From Gemmatimonadota bacterium (lineage in GTDB: Bacteria; Gemmatimonadota; Gemmatimonadetes; Gemmatimonadales; Gemmatimonadaceae), in the NCBI GenBank assembly GCA_028287235.1, contig JAQBQB010000009.1, positions 62,001 through 126,000 on the forward strand: 64,000 bases of DNA, written 5' to 3'. The stretch's first letter is position 1; the number at the start of each line of letters is the position of its first letter. The notes beneath the pieces are model-generated. The model made no database searches and was not told the DNA's origin. It saw only the letters and a program-made list of their open reading frames with translations. Below, in pieces: positions 1-8,722 of this stretch. A program made the translations under genes and the position numbers.

Positions 1-393
1 TTCCGCGTCCTCCGGTTTTCCATCGGCGCGAACGATGTGCACTCGCGCCACCGCGCGATCGTCCACGAATTCCAGCGCACCGGTCAACGACACGTAGTGC
101 AGCTCCATCCAGCGTGTCAGCACGTCCGGCGCCTTGAACACGACACCGAGCGGCGCGGGCAGCACCGCCGCACGCCTGAAGATTCCGTCGACGATGGCCT
201 GGTGAGCGGTGATCTGCTCGGGCGACGGCTCCTCGAGGGCAAAGGTCTTCTGCTCAGAGACGATTGCGCAGAGATCGCGAAACGGAATCCTGGTCGTCGG
301 ATAGACGATCGCGTGTTCCGCCGTCAGGGTGGAAGCGGGCTCCCCGTGCGGAATTTCAGCGACCGTGATTGCGTGGAGGCGAAGCGCCGTCAA
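1..393 (-). CDS. GvpL/GvpF-like protein, C-terminus beyond window edge
   Basis: Only the first 131 codons are in the window and the frame stays open to base 1. The translation shows features expected of GvpL/GvpF gas-vesicle family proteins: a DLCAIVSE segment near residue 47, a helix with AHQAIVDGIF near 70, and VLPAPLGVVF near 84 (the family's VLPxxFGTVF strand), followed by a long helix. Whether it makes gas vesicles cannot be said, since no GvpA is visible; stand-alone relatives of unknown role exist. The TTG start at 393 is inferred because it overlaps the CorA stop (TTGA), which would couple translation; another start inside corA is possible. Confidence 0.55.
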   Translation of the reverse strand, partial: MTALRLHAITVAEIPHGEPASTLTAEHAIVYPTTRIPFRDLCAIVSEQKTFALEEPSPEQITAHQAIVDGIFRRAAVLPAPLGVVFKAPDVLTRWMELHYVSLTGALEFVDDRAVARVHIVRADGKPEDAE

Positions 394-1394
394 AGGAGTT
401 TCCGGAAGCGGAGGATGGCCAGGAGCAGGACGCCGAGGCTCAGCTGGAGCACCAGCATCCACCAAAATGCATGCGGATAGGCGGCGAGCGGAATGTGCTG
501 GACGTTCATTCCCCACATTCCACTGATCACGACAAAGGGAATACTAAGCGTCGCGACCACCGAGAGGCCCTTGGTAATGCGCCCGAGGCGGTTCGAGACC
601 TGCGTGAGGTAGCTGTCGAGGACACTGCTCAACAGGTCGCGGTAGGTGTCGATCGAGTCGTTGATGCGCAGGACGTGATCGTAGATGTCGCGAAAATAGA
701 TCTGCGATTCCGGCGACAGCAGCGCGCTCGGTCGGTTCGTGAGGACGTTGAAGACCTCGCGCTCGGGCGCGATGTGCCGGCGGAGCGACAGCACGAGCCG
801 TTTGACCGCGAAGATGTCCTTGAGCGCGTTCTGGTCGAACTCGACGATGACGCGCTGCTCGAGGGTGTCGACAAACTCGTCGATCTTGTCGAGCAAGGGG
901 AAGTACGCGTCCACGACGCCGTCCATGATCGCGTGTGTGAGCCGGTCCATGCCCCGCTTCAGCAGGTCGGGATTTTTCTCGATGCGCTTTCCCACTTCGT
1001 CGATCGACGCCGACCGGCCCTCGTGCACCGTGATGAGAAAGGTGGCGCCGAGGAAGAAGCAGAGGTCGAAGGTCTCGAGGTCGTAGGGGTCGGGCGTGCC
1101 CTCGAAGAAGCGCACGCCGATGATGATCATGAACAGGTAGTCGTCGTACTCCTCGAGCTTCGGCCGGCTGTTGACGCACAGCGCGTCTTCGACGGCGAGA
1201 GGGTGCAGGCCCTTGATCTGTTTCAGGAGCTCCGCCTGCGCTGGATCAGCGATGTCGAGGTCGAGCCAGAGGCTACCGGTCCTACCGGCGATGGCGGCGT
1301 TGATCTCGTCGAGGGACAAACCCTTTCGGGCCTGTCCTTGCGGGTCGAGGAGGATGCTGCGCGGGGGCGTCGATGTGGCGGGAGGAGTGGTCAC
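390..1394 (-). CDS. corA: CorA-family magnesium/cobalt transporter
   Basis: Divalent cation channel of the inner membrane, 334 residues from the chosen GTG. The long cytoplasmic domain is followed by two C-terminal membrane helices; the family signature GMN lies at residues 295-297 (WGMNV), right after the first helix and before the short periplasmic loop. The open frame continues upstream to 1607, but that stretch is Cys-rich, falls in the inverted-repeat element and does not look like CorA, so the GTG at 1394 (VTTPPATST...) was preferred; no strong ribosome site marks it. The stop overlaps the start of the GvpL/F-like gene by four bases. Substrate (Mg, Co or Ni) cannot be told from sequence. 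Confidence 0.9.
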   Translation of the reverse strand: MTTPPATSTPPRSILLDPQGQARKGLSLDEINAAIAGRTGSLWLDLDIADPAQAELLKQIKGLHPLAVEDALCVNSRPKLEEYDDYLFMIIIGVRFFEGTPDPYDLETFDLCFFLGATFLITVHEGRSASIDEVGKRIEKNPDLLKRGMDRLTHAIMDGVVDAYFPLLDKIDEFVDTLEQRVIVEFDQNALKDIFAVKRLVLSLRRHIAPEREVFNVLTNRPSALLSPESQIYFRDIYDHVLRINDSIDTYRDLLSSVLDSYLTQVSNRLGRITKGLSVVATLSIPFVVISGMWGMNVQHIPLAAYPHAFWWMLVLQLSLGVLLLAILRFRKLL

Positions 1395-1527
1395 GGGTTG
1401 TCCGAGTGAAAGCTCCGTGCCAATGGCTGAGACGGCAACGCGGCGGAGGGCTTTGTACTTCTGGACACAGAATCGTATACAAAATACATGAGCGCAGGGT
1501 GCCCCTCCAGGAGTGTCGTGCTCACAA

Positions 1528-1724
1528 GGACAGTTGGAACAATTGAAACGCGAAGAACTGCAAATTGACTGCACATTGACTCCATGCGCAGGCGACCATC
1601 GCGGCACAGAGCAACGAACTAATTATTTGTTGTTGTTATTCCGGTGCGACGCTGCGTTGCTGCCGGTGGGAACCAATTGCAGTCAATTTGCAGTTCTCCG
1701 CGTTTCCACTTGTTCCCATTGTCC
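1528..1724. repeat. Inverted-repeat element upstream of corA
   Basis: The 341-base gap between corA and the deacetylase gene holds two inverted arms, 1528-1573 and 1678-1724. The inner 25 bases of each arm (1549-1573 and 1678-1702) match as inverted copies with one mismatch; the outer parts match less well. The 104 bases between them include an A/T-rich tract (1620-1641). No gene is seen inside. It resembles a miniature terminal-inverted-repeat element or a large leader hairpin of corA. Confidence 0.7.
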
Positions 1725-1735
1725 CCCGCGCGCCT

Positions 1736-2662
1736 TCACTCAAGCGCCAACATGTGCTGCACGCACGCGGCAGCCAGCCGCTCGGGTGCGTAGCCGCCCT
1801 CCAATGCGCTCACCACTCGCCCGCCACACCACTGCTCGGCACGGTCGACGAGAAAGCGTGTGAGCTGTCGCACGTGCTCATATTGGAGCGTGAACGCGCC
1901 GAGCGGATCGCCGGCGAGCGAATCGAAGCCGGCGGAGATGAGCACGAGATCCGGCGTCCAGCCGGCGGTCGCCGCGTCCACGGCCGACTGCAGCGCCCCG
2001 ACGTACACGTCGGGCGCCAGGTTCGCCGCCATCGGCACGTTCCAGACGTTGCGATGCGGCCCGCGATCGTCGGCCGCGCCGGTGCCGGGATACCACGGCC
2101 ACTGATGCATCGACACGAAATGGATGTCGCGCTCGTGCTCCACCAGCGCCTGGGTGCCGTTCCCATGGTGCACGTCCCAATCGACGATGAGCACGCGCTC
2201 GGCGAGTTGACGTGCCCGCGCATAGTGCGCGGCAATGGCGACGTTGCCGAAGAGGCAAAAGCCCATGGCGGCGTCGCGCAGTGCATGGTGGCCGGGCGGG
2301 CGCACCGCGCAAAAGCTGCGCAATCGGCCGTCGCGAAACGCGAGGTCGACGCCGTCGAGTACCGCGCCTGCACCGGCGGTGGCGGCGTCCCACGAGCCTT
2401 CGCTCGTCACGGTGTCGGCGTCGAGACGCCCGCCGCCCGCCGCGGCGAGCGCGCGCACCTGCTCGATGTAGCCGCGATCGTGCGCCAGCGCGAGCTCGTC
2501 CACGGTGGCGTGGCGCGACTCGACGTGCTCCACGCGCTGGAACAGGTCCGTCTCGTCGCGCAGCGCCTTGGGGATGGCGCGCAGACGGCCGACGTGCTCG
2601 GGATGCCCCCACCCCGTGTCGTGGCGCCCGCAATCCGAGTTCGAGATGAAGGCGACGCTCAC
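1736..2662 (-). CDS. Histone deacetylase family (AcuC/HDAC-like) hydrolase
   Basis: Zn-dependent deacetylase fold, 308 residues, cytoplasmic. Visible family motifs: GHPEH (19-23), RPPGHHA (121-127, the active-site His pair), DWDVHHGNGT (161-170, Asp and His zinc ligands), SAGFDSLAGDPLG (second Asp ligand) and a C-terminal LEGGY. Bacterial members act on acetylated small molecules (acetoin-type, polyamines) or on acetyl-lysine; the substrate here is unknown. The GTG at 2662 was chosen because it forms a GTGA overlap with the upstream stop; a longer frame exists but runs through the preceding gene. It is the last gene of the ten-gene sensor kinase-MoxR operon, an unusual partner for that locus. 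Confidence 0.85.
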   Translation of the reverse strand: MSVAFISNSDCGRHDTGWGHPEHVGRLRAIPKALRDETDLFQRVEHVESRHATVDELALAHDRGYIEQVRALAAAGGGRLDADTVTSEGSWDAATAGAGAVLDGVDLAFRDGRLRSFCAVRPPGHHALRDAAMGFCLFGNVAIAAHYARARQLAERVLIVDWDVHHGNGTQALVEHERDIHFVSMHQWPWYPGTGAADDRGPHRNVWNVPMAANLAPDVYVGALQSAVDAATAGWTPDLVLISAGFDSLAGDPLGAFTLQYEHVRQLTRFLVDRAEQWCGGRVVSALEGGYAPERLAAACVQHMLALE

Positions 2663-3939
2663 CGCAATCCCCGCAAACGCCGTGAGGCCCATTCGGCCAA
2701 CAAGAGAAGCATAATGAGCGTCATTAAAAGTCGCGTCGTGATCCACGAGCTCCCGCCACCGGCGTCGGCGACGGCGCGAGCCGGACCGAGCCGGTCGACG
2801 AGGCGCGCGAGCGGAGCGCTCTCGTCGCGCAACGCCGCACCTGAGGCGGCCGCCTCGCCGACGTAGGCCACCGATCCAACGACGCGCGACCACCACTCGC
2901 GGTGCGCGCGCTCCGAGCCGGCGGCGCCGGCCATTCGCCAACGCCAACTGTCGTCGTAGCCGATCTCGATGACTCGTCCGGCACCGACGCGGCGTGCGGC
3001 CACCGCGATGCCGCTGCTGCGCCGTTCGAGCACGACTCCGTCGTTTCTCAGCGCGCTCACCGGATAAAAGCCGGTCGAGCCGAGGCCAATCGTGTCCTTC
3101 GGCTGCACCGCCGGCCGGAGCCGCGCGCCGAGTGCGCCCGGCGCGAGCGGCATCACGGACGCGGTGAGGCCCGCCGGACCGGCGAGCACCAGCCCACCAC
3201 CGGAGTGCACAAATCGCGCGATCGCGTCGCCGTAGCGCGCGATGGTCGTGTCGATCGCGATGACCGCGGCGACGCGGCTCGTGTCGAGCGACAGCGCGGC
3301 TCCTCCTTGCGCGACGTCCACGTTCGGCGCCACGGAGAAGCGCGCGCTCACCGGCCAACCGCGCTCCTCGAGCGCCGAGACGATGAACTTCCCTTCCCAG
3401 CCGGCCGCGCCGATGACGACGATCGAACGTGTGTGCACCGAGTCGGGCGGCGCCACGCTGAACCGCTGCCCCGATGTCGTCGCGACGATGGGTCCGACGA
3501 CCACAGGTCCAAGGACACTCGCCCCGAAGCGCGCGACGTGCACGCTGTCGATCACGCTCGCGTCGTCGCGAAGGAGCACGCGCGCGCCCGCCGGCGCCGC
3601 GACGTCGATGCGCGTACCGCCGCTCGGGTCGGACAACGCTTCGGCGCTCATCGCCACCGCCGGCGGCGAGCCGCTCCAGCTCACGGCGTGTCCGCCGTGA
3701 CCCAACGCCGCGAGCCAATCGATCGCCCACGTTTCCGGCGTCGTCGCGAAATCGCCGTGCAGCGCGACGTTCGGTGCGGTGCGTGTCCATGCGGCGAGGC
3801 GCGCCGCCACGGTTGCCTCCGTCGCGCGCTCCACTCGCCGGCCCGTGGACGGAAACACGCTCGTGCCCAGCAGCCAGCCCAGCAGCGCGAACGCGGCCAC
3901 GCGACAGGCGAACTCGAAGCGACTACGCGGTGAGCGCAT
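2659..3939 (-). CDS. Membrane-anchored GATase-like protein of the MoxR/Bat locus
   Basis: A 426-residue protein with one N-terminal membrane helix (about 13-30), a long extracytoplasmic region and a C-terminal helix (about 405-418) followed by a basic tail. The middle region has the alternating strand/helix pattern of class I glutamine-amidotransferase-like domains (for example SIVVIGAAGWEGKF near 171 and GGLVLAGPAGL near 245), as found in membrane proteins encoded beside MoxR, DUF58 and BatA. No catalytic Cys triad is evident, so a binding or scaffold role is likelier. It overlaps the upstream DUF4159 gene by 17 bases and the deacetylase gene by four. Exact family assignment is uncertain. 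Confidence 0.65.
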   Translation of the reverse strand: MRSPRSRFEFACRVAAFALLGWLLGTSVFPSTGRRVERATEATVAARLAAWTRTAPNVALHGDFATTPETWAIDWLAALGHGGHAVSWSGSPPAVAMSAEALSDPSGGTRIDVAAPAGARVLLRDDASVIDSVHVARFGASVLGPVVVGPIVATTSGQRFSVAPPDSVHTRSIVVIGAAGWEGKFIVSALEERGWPVSARFSVAPNVDVAQGGAALSLDTSRVAAVIAIDTTIARYGDAIARFVHSGGGLVLAGPAGLTASVMPLAPGALGARLRPAVQPKDTIGLGSTGFYPVSALRNDGVVLERRSSGIAVAARRVGAGRVIEIGYDDSWRWRMAGAAGSERAHREWWSRVVGSVAYVGEAAASGAALRDESAPLARLVDRLGPARAVADAGGGSSWITTRLLMTLIMLLLLAEWASRRLRGLR

Positions 3940-4546
3940 ACACCACGATGTTCACCGCGAAGCGTGTGTTGTCGACCGACTGGAAGCGCTTGCTGTCGGG
4001 ATGGTAGCCCCACTCGGAGCTGTAGTCCTTGCTGCTGTACAACACGCCGATGCGGCCGTTGCGCTGCACGGCGAGCAAGTGCTTGTGGACGAGATTGTCG
4101 CCCCAGCCGTTCAGCTCGTGGCTCGTGGTGGGCGGGCCATCGAACTTGAAGAAGGCGCTGTACAGCGGGTGGTCATTTGGCAGCTCCGTGAGCGGACCTA
4201 CGGTGCGCGTGATCTCCTCGGTCGCCGTCTTGTGAAACGTGCCGTCGACGTCGTGGTTGTGGTCGTCGATGAACAGCAACCCGCCACGATCGACGAACCG
4301 CTTCACGTTGCGCCGCTCGGCTTCATTGAACCGCACCGGCAGATGGCCGGTGAGGTACAGGAAGGGATAGCGCAGCATGCGCTCGTCGCCGAGCGGCACG
4401 ATTGCACCCGTGGGCGCGACGACGATCTCGGTGTAGCGCGCGATGGTGTCGATGATGTTCGCCGGCACGAGCGGCGCGCTGTCCCAGTCGCCGGACTCGT
4501 ACTGCGCGGTGGCGAAGACGAACTCCGCGGAGAGAAACGACTTCAT
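3923..4546 (-). CDS. DUF4159 domain protein
   Basis: A 207-residue protein matching DUF4159, a flavodoxin-like or GATase-like fold found in MoxR/Bat operons. Characteristic stretches: YTEIVVAPTGAIVPLGDE near 58, PFLYLTGHLPV near 81, FVDRGGLLFIDDHNHDVDGTF near 104 and LNGWGDNLVHKHLLAV near 149. No signal peptide is obvious, so it is probably cytoplasmic, though some relatives are exported. The ATG at 4546 overlaps the upstream stop (ATGA). Function is unknown; the gene order (DUF4175-like, DUF4159, GATase-like) supports a joint role with the BatA-like membrane proteins. Confidence 0.85.
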   Translation of the reverse strand: MKSFLSAEFVFATAQYESGDWDSAPLVPANIIDTIARYTEIVVAPTGAIVPLGDERMLRYPFLYLTGHLPVRFNEAERRNVKRFVDRGGLLFIDDHNHDVDGTFHKTATEEITRTVGPLTELPNDHPLYSAFFKFDGPPTTSHELNGWGDNLVHKHLLAVQRNGRIGVLYSSKDYSSEWGYHPDSKRFQSVDNTRFAVNIVVYALTA

Positions 4547-6588
4547 GGGACGAGCCCCCAACGGGACAGCGAGTCCCGACTCACCGCCGTGCCGCCGAGC
4601 GCGCGGCGCGCGCGGGCCAGCGAAGACGCCGCATCGTCGCTCTTGCCGCGGCGCATGGCGGTAACGGCGTCGCTCAACGCCGCGGCGAACGCGGGGTTGT
4701 CGGCGAGCGCGTCGATGCGCAGCACGAGCAGCGAGTCGACGACGGCTTGCGGCTCGCGCGCCGCGAGCTCGATGATGCGCGCGAAGCGGTCGGCCCGCGC
4801 GCGCGATGCCGAGTCGAGCTGCGATAGACCGCGTCGCGTGCTCGAGATGCCTTTGTCCTTTCCCTTCAGTCGCGCCTTGTCGACGTCGATCACCACCGGC
4901 GGCGGCGCGCCGCGTAGATAGATGCGCTCCGCCTGGCGCGCTTTCTGGATCGCCGCCAACGCGCGGCGCATGTGCGGCAGCGCGCGCGCCGGCTCGCCCA
5001 GCTCGAGCGAGGTGGTCGCGTCCCACATCGCGTTGTACGCCTCGAGCAGCGGCTTGTTCACGGCGACCACGGGGCTCTCGCCGCCCTCGAAGTCGATCGG
5101 ATCGACCGAGCGATTCGTCGCCGAGTCGGCGCGGGCGAGCAGCTCGCCCATTGTCTTGGCGCGCGTCTGGTCGTCGTCGGTGTGCTCTTCGCCCGTAGGA
5201 TCGCCGCCGAGCCGGGTGAAGACGATCTCACCCACCGTGCGCCGCAGCTTGCGTTGATCCACCGCGATCGCGTGCGACTCGCCGACGAGCACGTCGCGCT
5301 TCAGGCTCGGGCGTTTTTTCTCCAGCGCTTCGGCGAGGAGGATCAACATCCGTTCGCTGATGACGCTCTTGTCGGCCTCGGACGGCGCCGCGGCTTCGAC
5401 CGCCACGGAGTCGTATTCGTCGGCGCGCGCGATGCGGATGGAGCGCGTCTCCGACACGCCGACGCCTGGACCCGTGACGTCGTTCGCGTCGCGCGCCACG
5501 GCGCGGAGGTGAACGATGTCGCCCGGCTTGAGGGCGAGCGAATCGATCGACAGCGACGACGTGAACGACGCGCGGCGGTCGTTCGGGCGAACCGCGCCGA
5601 GCTGGCCGGAGCGGAAGGTGAAGGTCTCGCCTTCGCCGGAGCTGATGATGTACTCGAACGACGCGCTCGTAATGCCGTAGTCGTCGCTCACCTCGGCGGC
5701 GAGTGGAATGCGGCCGCTCGGTTTGCGCAGCACGCTGTCGTGCGCGGGGCTCGCCAGCGTGACGGCGGGCGGGAGGTCAGGCACGGGCTCGAGGGCGATC
5801 ACGCGACTGAACGCGCGATCGATCAGCCGGATCGCGACGGGCTTCGACTCGACGCGGATCGCGATCTCCCAGCGGTCGCCGCGCATCGTCGCGGCGAGCG
5901 ACGAATCGCCGACGCGCGCGACAATTCCTCTGCCGTCGCCGCGCCCGCGCACCGTGAGCACGCTTCCCACGAGGGCGCGCACGTCGCTCGGCTCGTCGAT
6001 CGTCTGCGGTCGTTCGCCGCTGTACGCGGGCGGGACGACCTGCCCGACGAGCGGTACGAGATGGCTCGCGTCGGCTCGCGCGGCCGCACCCGCGCGGTCG
6101 AGCGCATCGCCGGCGTGCGGTGAGCGCACGCGGGCCACGGCGCCTGCGGGCAGCAACAGAATTACGGCGACCGCGACGACGATCGCTGCGAGCGGTGCGC
6201 CGAGCACGCGAGCGGCGCGCCGGCGCGCGGTCGCCGCCCACGACACAGGCGCGGCGGTCGAGACGAGCGCATCGTTGCCCGTCTCCACGGCGGTGACGAG
6301 CGCGTACTCGAGCGACGGGAAATGCTCTTCGACCCAGAGCGCGACGCGATCGAGCGACAACACCGCGCGGTCGCGCCAGGCGAACGCGATCGCGATGGCC
6401 GGCGCGGCAAGCACGGCGACGACGATCAGCCCCGAGCGAATGGCCAGCGGCAATGGCGTCGCGAGATCGGCGAGCGCGGCGCCGACGATTAGCGTGAGCG
6501 CCGCGACCACACCCCACACGAGCGCGCGAAGGGCGACGCCCACCGTGAGAATGGCGCGCACGAGCCGGAGGTGCCCGAAGACATTCAT
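4543..6588 (-). CDS. DUF4175-like membrane protein
   Basis: A 681-residue protein. Three or so hydrophobic helices occupy the first 150 residues (about 12-40, 50-72 and 130-152), followed by a large beta-rich extracytoplasmic region with Ig-like character (PPAVTLASPAHDSVLRKPSG... then DDYGITSASFEY) and a long helical C-terminal half with an LDSASRARADRFARIIEL segment. This layout fits the DUF4175/DUF4179-type proteins encoded after BatA in MoxR operons, which often carry a Ser/Asp-rich DDYGI motif. The ATG at 6588 forms an ATGA overlap with the BatA-like gene and the stop overlaps the DUF4159 start. Function unknown; probably part of an envelope complex with BatA-like protein. Confidence 0.75.
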   Translation of the reverse strand: MNVFGHLRLVRAILTVGVALRALVWGVVAALTLIVGAALADLATPLPLAIRSGLIVVAVLAAPAIAIAFAWRDRAVLSLDRVALWVEEHFPSLEYALVTAVETGNDALVSTAAPVSWAATARRRAARVLGAPLAAIVVAVAVILLLPAGAVARVRSPHAGDALDRAGAAARADASHLVPLVGQVVPPAYSGERPQTIDEPSDVRALVGSVLTVRGRGDGRGIVARVGDSSLAATMRGDRWEIAIRVESKPVAIRLIDRAFSRVIALEPVPDLPPAVTLASPAHDSVLRKPSGRIPLAAEVSDDYGITSASFEYIISSGEGETFTFRSGQLGAVRPNDRRASFTSSLSIDSLALKPGDIVHLRAVARDANDVTGPGVGVSETRSIRIARADEYDSVAVEAAAPSEADKSVISERMLILLAEALEKKRPSLKRDVLVGESHAIAVDQRKLRRTVGEIVFTRLGGDPTGEEHTDDDQTRAKTMGELLARADSATNRSVDPIDFEGGESPVVAVNKPLLEAYNAMWDATTSLELGEPARALPHMRRALAAIQKARQAERIYLRGAPPPVVIDVDKARLKGKDKGISSTRRGLSQLDSASRARADRFARIIELAAREPQAVVDSLLVLRIDALADNPAFAAALSDAVTAMRRGKSDDAASSLARARRALGGTAVSRDSLSRWGLVP

Positions 6589-7844
6589 GCGGCGCGGCTC
6601 ATCGAGCGGCGAAACGCCAGCTCGGCGATCAACAACAGCGCGCCGAGCGCGAGGAGCCAGGGCGTCCACGGCGACGACGCGGTGCTCGGGTCGCGGAACG
6701 CATCTGACGACGCCAGCGTTCCGGTTCCGGCAAGCGACGCGAGAGCGAGAGCGGACGCCGGCCGCGCCGAGCGCATCCCGCCGCACGGCACGAGCAGCGC
6801 GGATACGAAACGACGGAAGGGCGCGCGCAGCGTGACGTCGCTCGCCTGATCGATGAGCACTCCCACGTCGCGGATGCATCCGTTGCCGGTGGTGTGCTCG
6901 ACCGCGGCCGGCTCGCCATCGGCCCAGCGGGCCATCGCGGTTCCTTCGAGCACCCACACGCGGGGAAAGCGCGCGACGAGCGTTGCGCCGCCGGCAGTAA
7001 CACCGCCGATCGCGTCGATGGTGGAACGACGCGTCCACTCGGCGGCCGAGTCGGAGGCGGGCCAATGCAGCAGCACGTGACCGCTGTCGCGCGCCCAGGC
7101 GGAATCCGCGACGCCGAGTAATCCGCGCACGACGCGGACTGCACGGCCCGGCGCGGTCGCGCCCATCAATGACAGGCCCGCGGCGACGGCGTCGTTCGGA
7201 TCGGCGCGAACCTCGACGTGCGGCGCGACGGCGGCCGACGCCGCGGCGCGAACGCGCACGACGCGAATACGTCCGGGCCAGGTGGCGCGCAGCCGCGCGG
7301 TGGCGTCGTCGATCTCCTCGTCGGCGACCGGCGACACGAGCACGAGCTCGATCGAGTCCGCGCGCGACGCGGCGCGCACGGCGGCACGAGTCGCACCGGC
7401 GAGTGCGGCTGACAGCGAGCCGCGCGCACCGGTGAGCGATACGGAGTCTGGCGCGGCCGCTCCGATCGAGGCGGCGCTGTCGAATGGAATGACGACGTCC
7501 GACGTGCGCGAGCTCGCCCCGAGGCTGTCGCGCAATTCGGCCGCGCTGCCGACTGCGCGCGAGCGATCGAGCAGCACGACCCGCGCGACACGGCCGCGAC
7601 TGCCGAACATCGGACCGGCGACGGCGAGCCCGATGGCCAGGATCGCGCCGACGCGCAGCAGCAACAGCAGGAGATCGGTGAACGCGATCGAGCGGGCGCG
7701 CGCGTGCACCGGACGCTGCGGGATGAAGCGCGCGGTGGGCAGCGGCTCGGCAAGTGGCCGGCTGCGCGCGATGAAGTGCAGCGCAATTGCGCCGATCGAG
7801 GCGACAGCCGCGATGCCGAGCGCGGAGGGAAGCAGCCAGCTCAT
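6585..7844 (-). CDS. BatA-like aerotolerance-type membrane protein
   Basis: A 419-residue protein beginning with the BatA N-terminal module: an initial membrane helix (about 3-25), the Arg/Pro-rich cytoplasmic turn with HARARSIAFTDLLLLLLR, and a second helix (about 58-82). The central region resembles a degenerate von Willebrand A fold (RVARVVLLDRSRAVGS, where the MIDAS DxSxS is reduced to DRSRA), and a single C-terminal helix (about 392-410) ends the protein. Bat proteins work with MoxR and DUF58 proteins in stress tolerance and in folding or assembly of exported metal proteins. Four-base overlaps join it to both neighbours. Confidence 0.8.
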   Translation of the reverse strand: MSWLLPSALGIAAVASIGAIALHFIARSRPLAEPLPTARFIPQRPVHARARSIAFTDLLLLLLRVGAILAIGLAVAGPMFGSRGRVARVVLLDRSRAVGSAAELRDSLGASSRTSDVVIPFDSAASIGAAAPDSVSLTGARGSLSAALAGATRAAVRAASRADSIELVLVSPVADEEIDDATARLRATWPGRIRVVRVRAAASAAVAPHVEVRADPNDAVAAGLSLMGATAPGRAVRVVRGLLGVADSAWARDSGHVLLHWPASDSAAEWTRRSTIDAIGGVTAGGATLVARFPRVWVLEGTAMARWADGEPAAVEHTTGNGCIRDVGVLIDQASDVTLRAPFRRFVSALLVPCGGMRSARPASALALASLAGTGTLASSDAFRDPSTASSPWTPWLLALGALLLIAELAFRRSMSRAA

Positions 7845-8722
7845 GCCCGCACCGCTCCCGTCGACACCGTCGACGCCGGCTCGGCGATGCGGCGCACGGC
7901 GTGCGACGCCGCTTCGCCGGTGACCACCTCGACGTACGCGGCACCCGCCGCACGCCAGCGGCGCGCCATCTCGGCGCGCCAGTCGCCGAACTGCCGGTCG
8001 TAGCCGATGCGCGTGGTGTCGACGAGCACGCGTTGCAGCGTGGGATCTTCCGGATCGGAGGCGAGCATGGTGCGGTGCGGCGGATCGAGCTCCTCGCGCG
8101 CCACGATGTGGACGAGGTGCACCTCGTGGCCCGAGACGATGTGTACCCGCGCCGCGCGCAAAAGGTCGTCGGCGTCGCCGAGTAGATCGGTGACGACGAC
8201 CATGCGCGCGCTGCGGATCGACGCGAGCGCCGGTGCGAGTGGATCGAGCCCGTCGGGATCGGCGCCGTCGACCACGCGCGCGATCTCGCTGACCACGCCG
8301 CGCCGCGTGCGCGGCGGAAGGATGCGCATGTTGCCGCGATCGTCGTGCACCGCGACGCCCACCGGATCGCCGTCGGCATGCGCGACGGCGGCCAGACCGA
8401 TCGTGATCTCCTGCGCGCGACGCCACTTTGCTCGCGTGGTGACGGGATACGCCATGGACGCCGACGCGTCGAGCACGATGGTCGTGGGCAGCACGGCGCG
8501 GTCGGTCGCGAGCCGGATGTACGCGCGGTCGCTGCGCCCGAGCAGCCGCCAGTCGATGCGCCGGGGGTCGTCGCCCTGGCGGTAGAGCCGGTACTCGGTG
8601 AACTCCGCCGACGTGCCGCGCAGCTTGGAGTGATGCGTCCCGGCGACCGGGCTCGTGACCGCCCGGCGCGCGCCCCAGTGCACGCCACGTACGGCGTCGA
8701 GCAGCGCGCCGTAGGCCGACAT
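7841..8722 (-). CDS. DUF58 domain protein with vWA-like core
   Basis: A 293-residue soluble protein of the DUF58 family that always accompanies MoxR ATPases. The family signature GDDPRRIDWRLLGRSDRAY lies at about 51-69 and is followed by a von Willebrand A-like strand TIVLDASASMAY (about 81-92) that keeps the DxSxS MIDAS residues. The known view of the family is an adaptor that links MoxR to its client. Start ATG at 8722 shares its A with the moxR stop (TGATG), and the stop overlaps the BatA-like start. Confidence 0.9.
   Translation of the reverse strand: MSAYGALLDAVRGVHWGARRAVTSPVAGTHHSKLRGTSAEFTEYRLYRQGDDPRRIDWRLLGRSDRAYIRLATDRAVLPTTIVLDASASMAYPVTTRAKWRRAQEITIGLAAVAHADGDPVGVAVHDDRGNMRILPPRTRRGVVSEIARVVDGADPDGLDPLAPALASIRSARMVVVTDLLGDADDLLRAARVHIVSGHEVHLVHIVAREELDPPHRTMLASDPEDPTLQRVLVDTTRIGYDRQFGDWRAEMARRWRAAGAAYVEVVTGEAASHAVRRIAEPASTVSTGAVRA

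Noticed and set aside
6589-8688. Long minus-strand frame continuing upstream from the DUF4175-like gene through the BatA-like and DUF58 genes
   Set aside because: The amino-acid pattern is Arg/Ala-rich shadow coding; the two genes in the other frames have clear family motifs.
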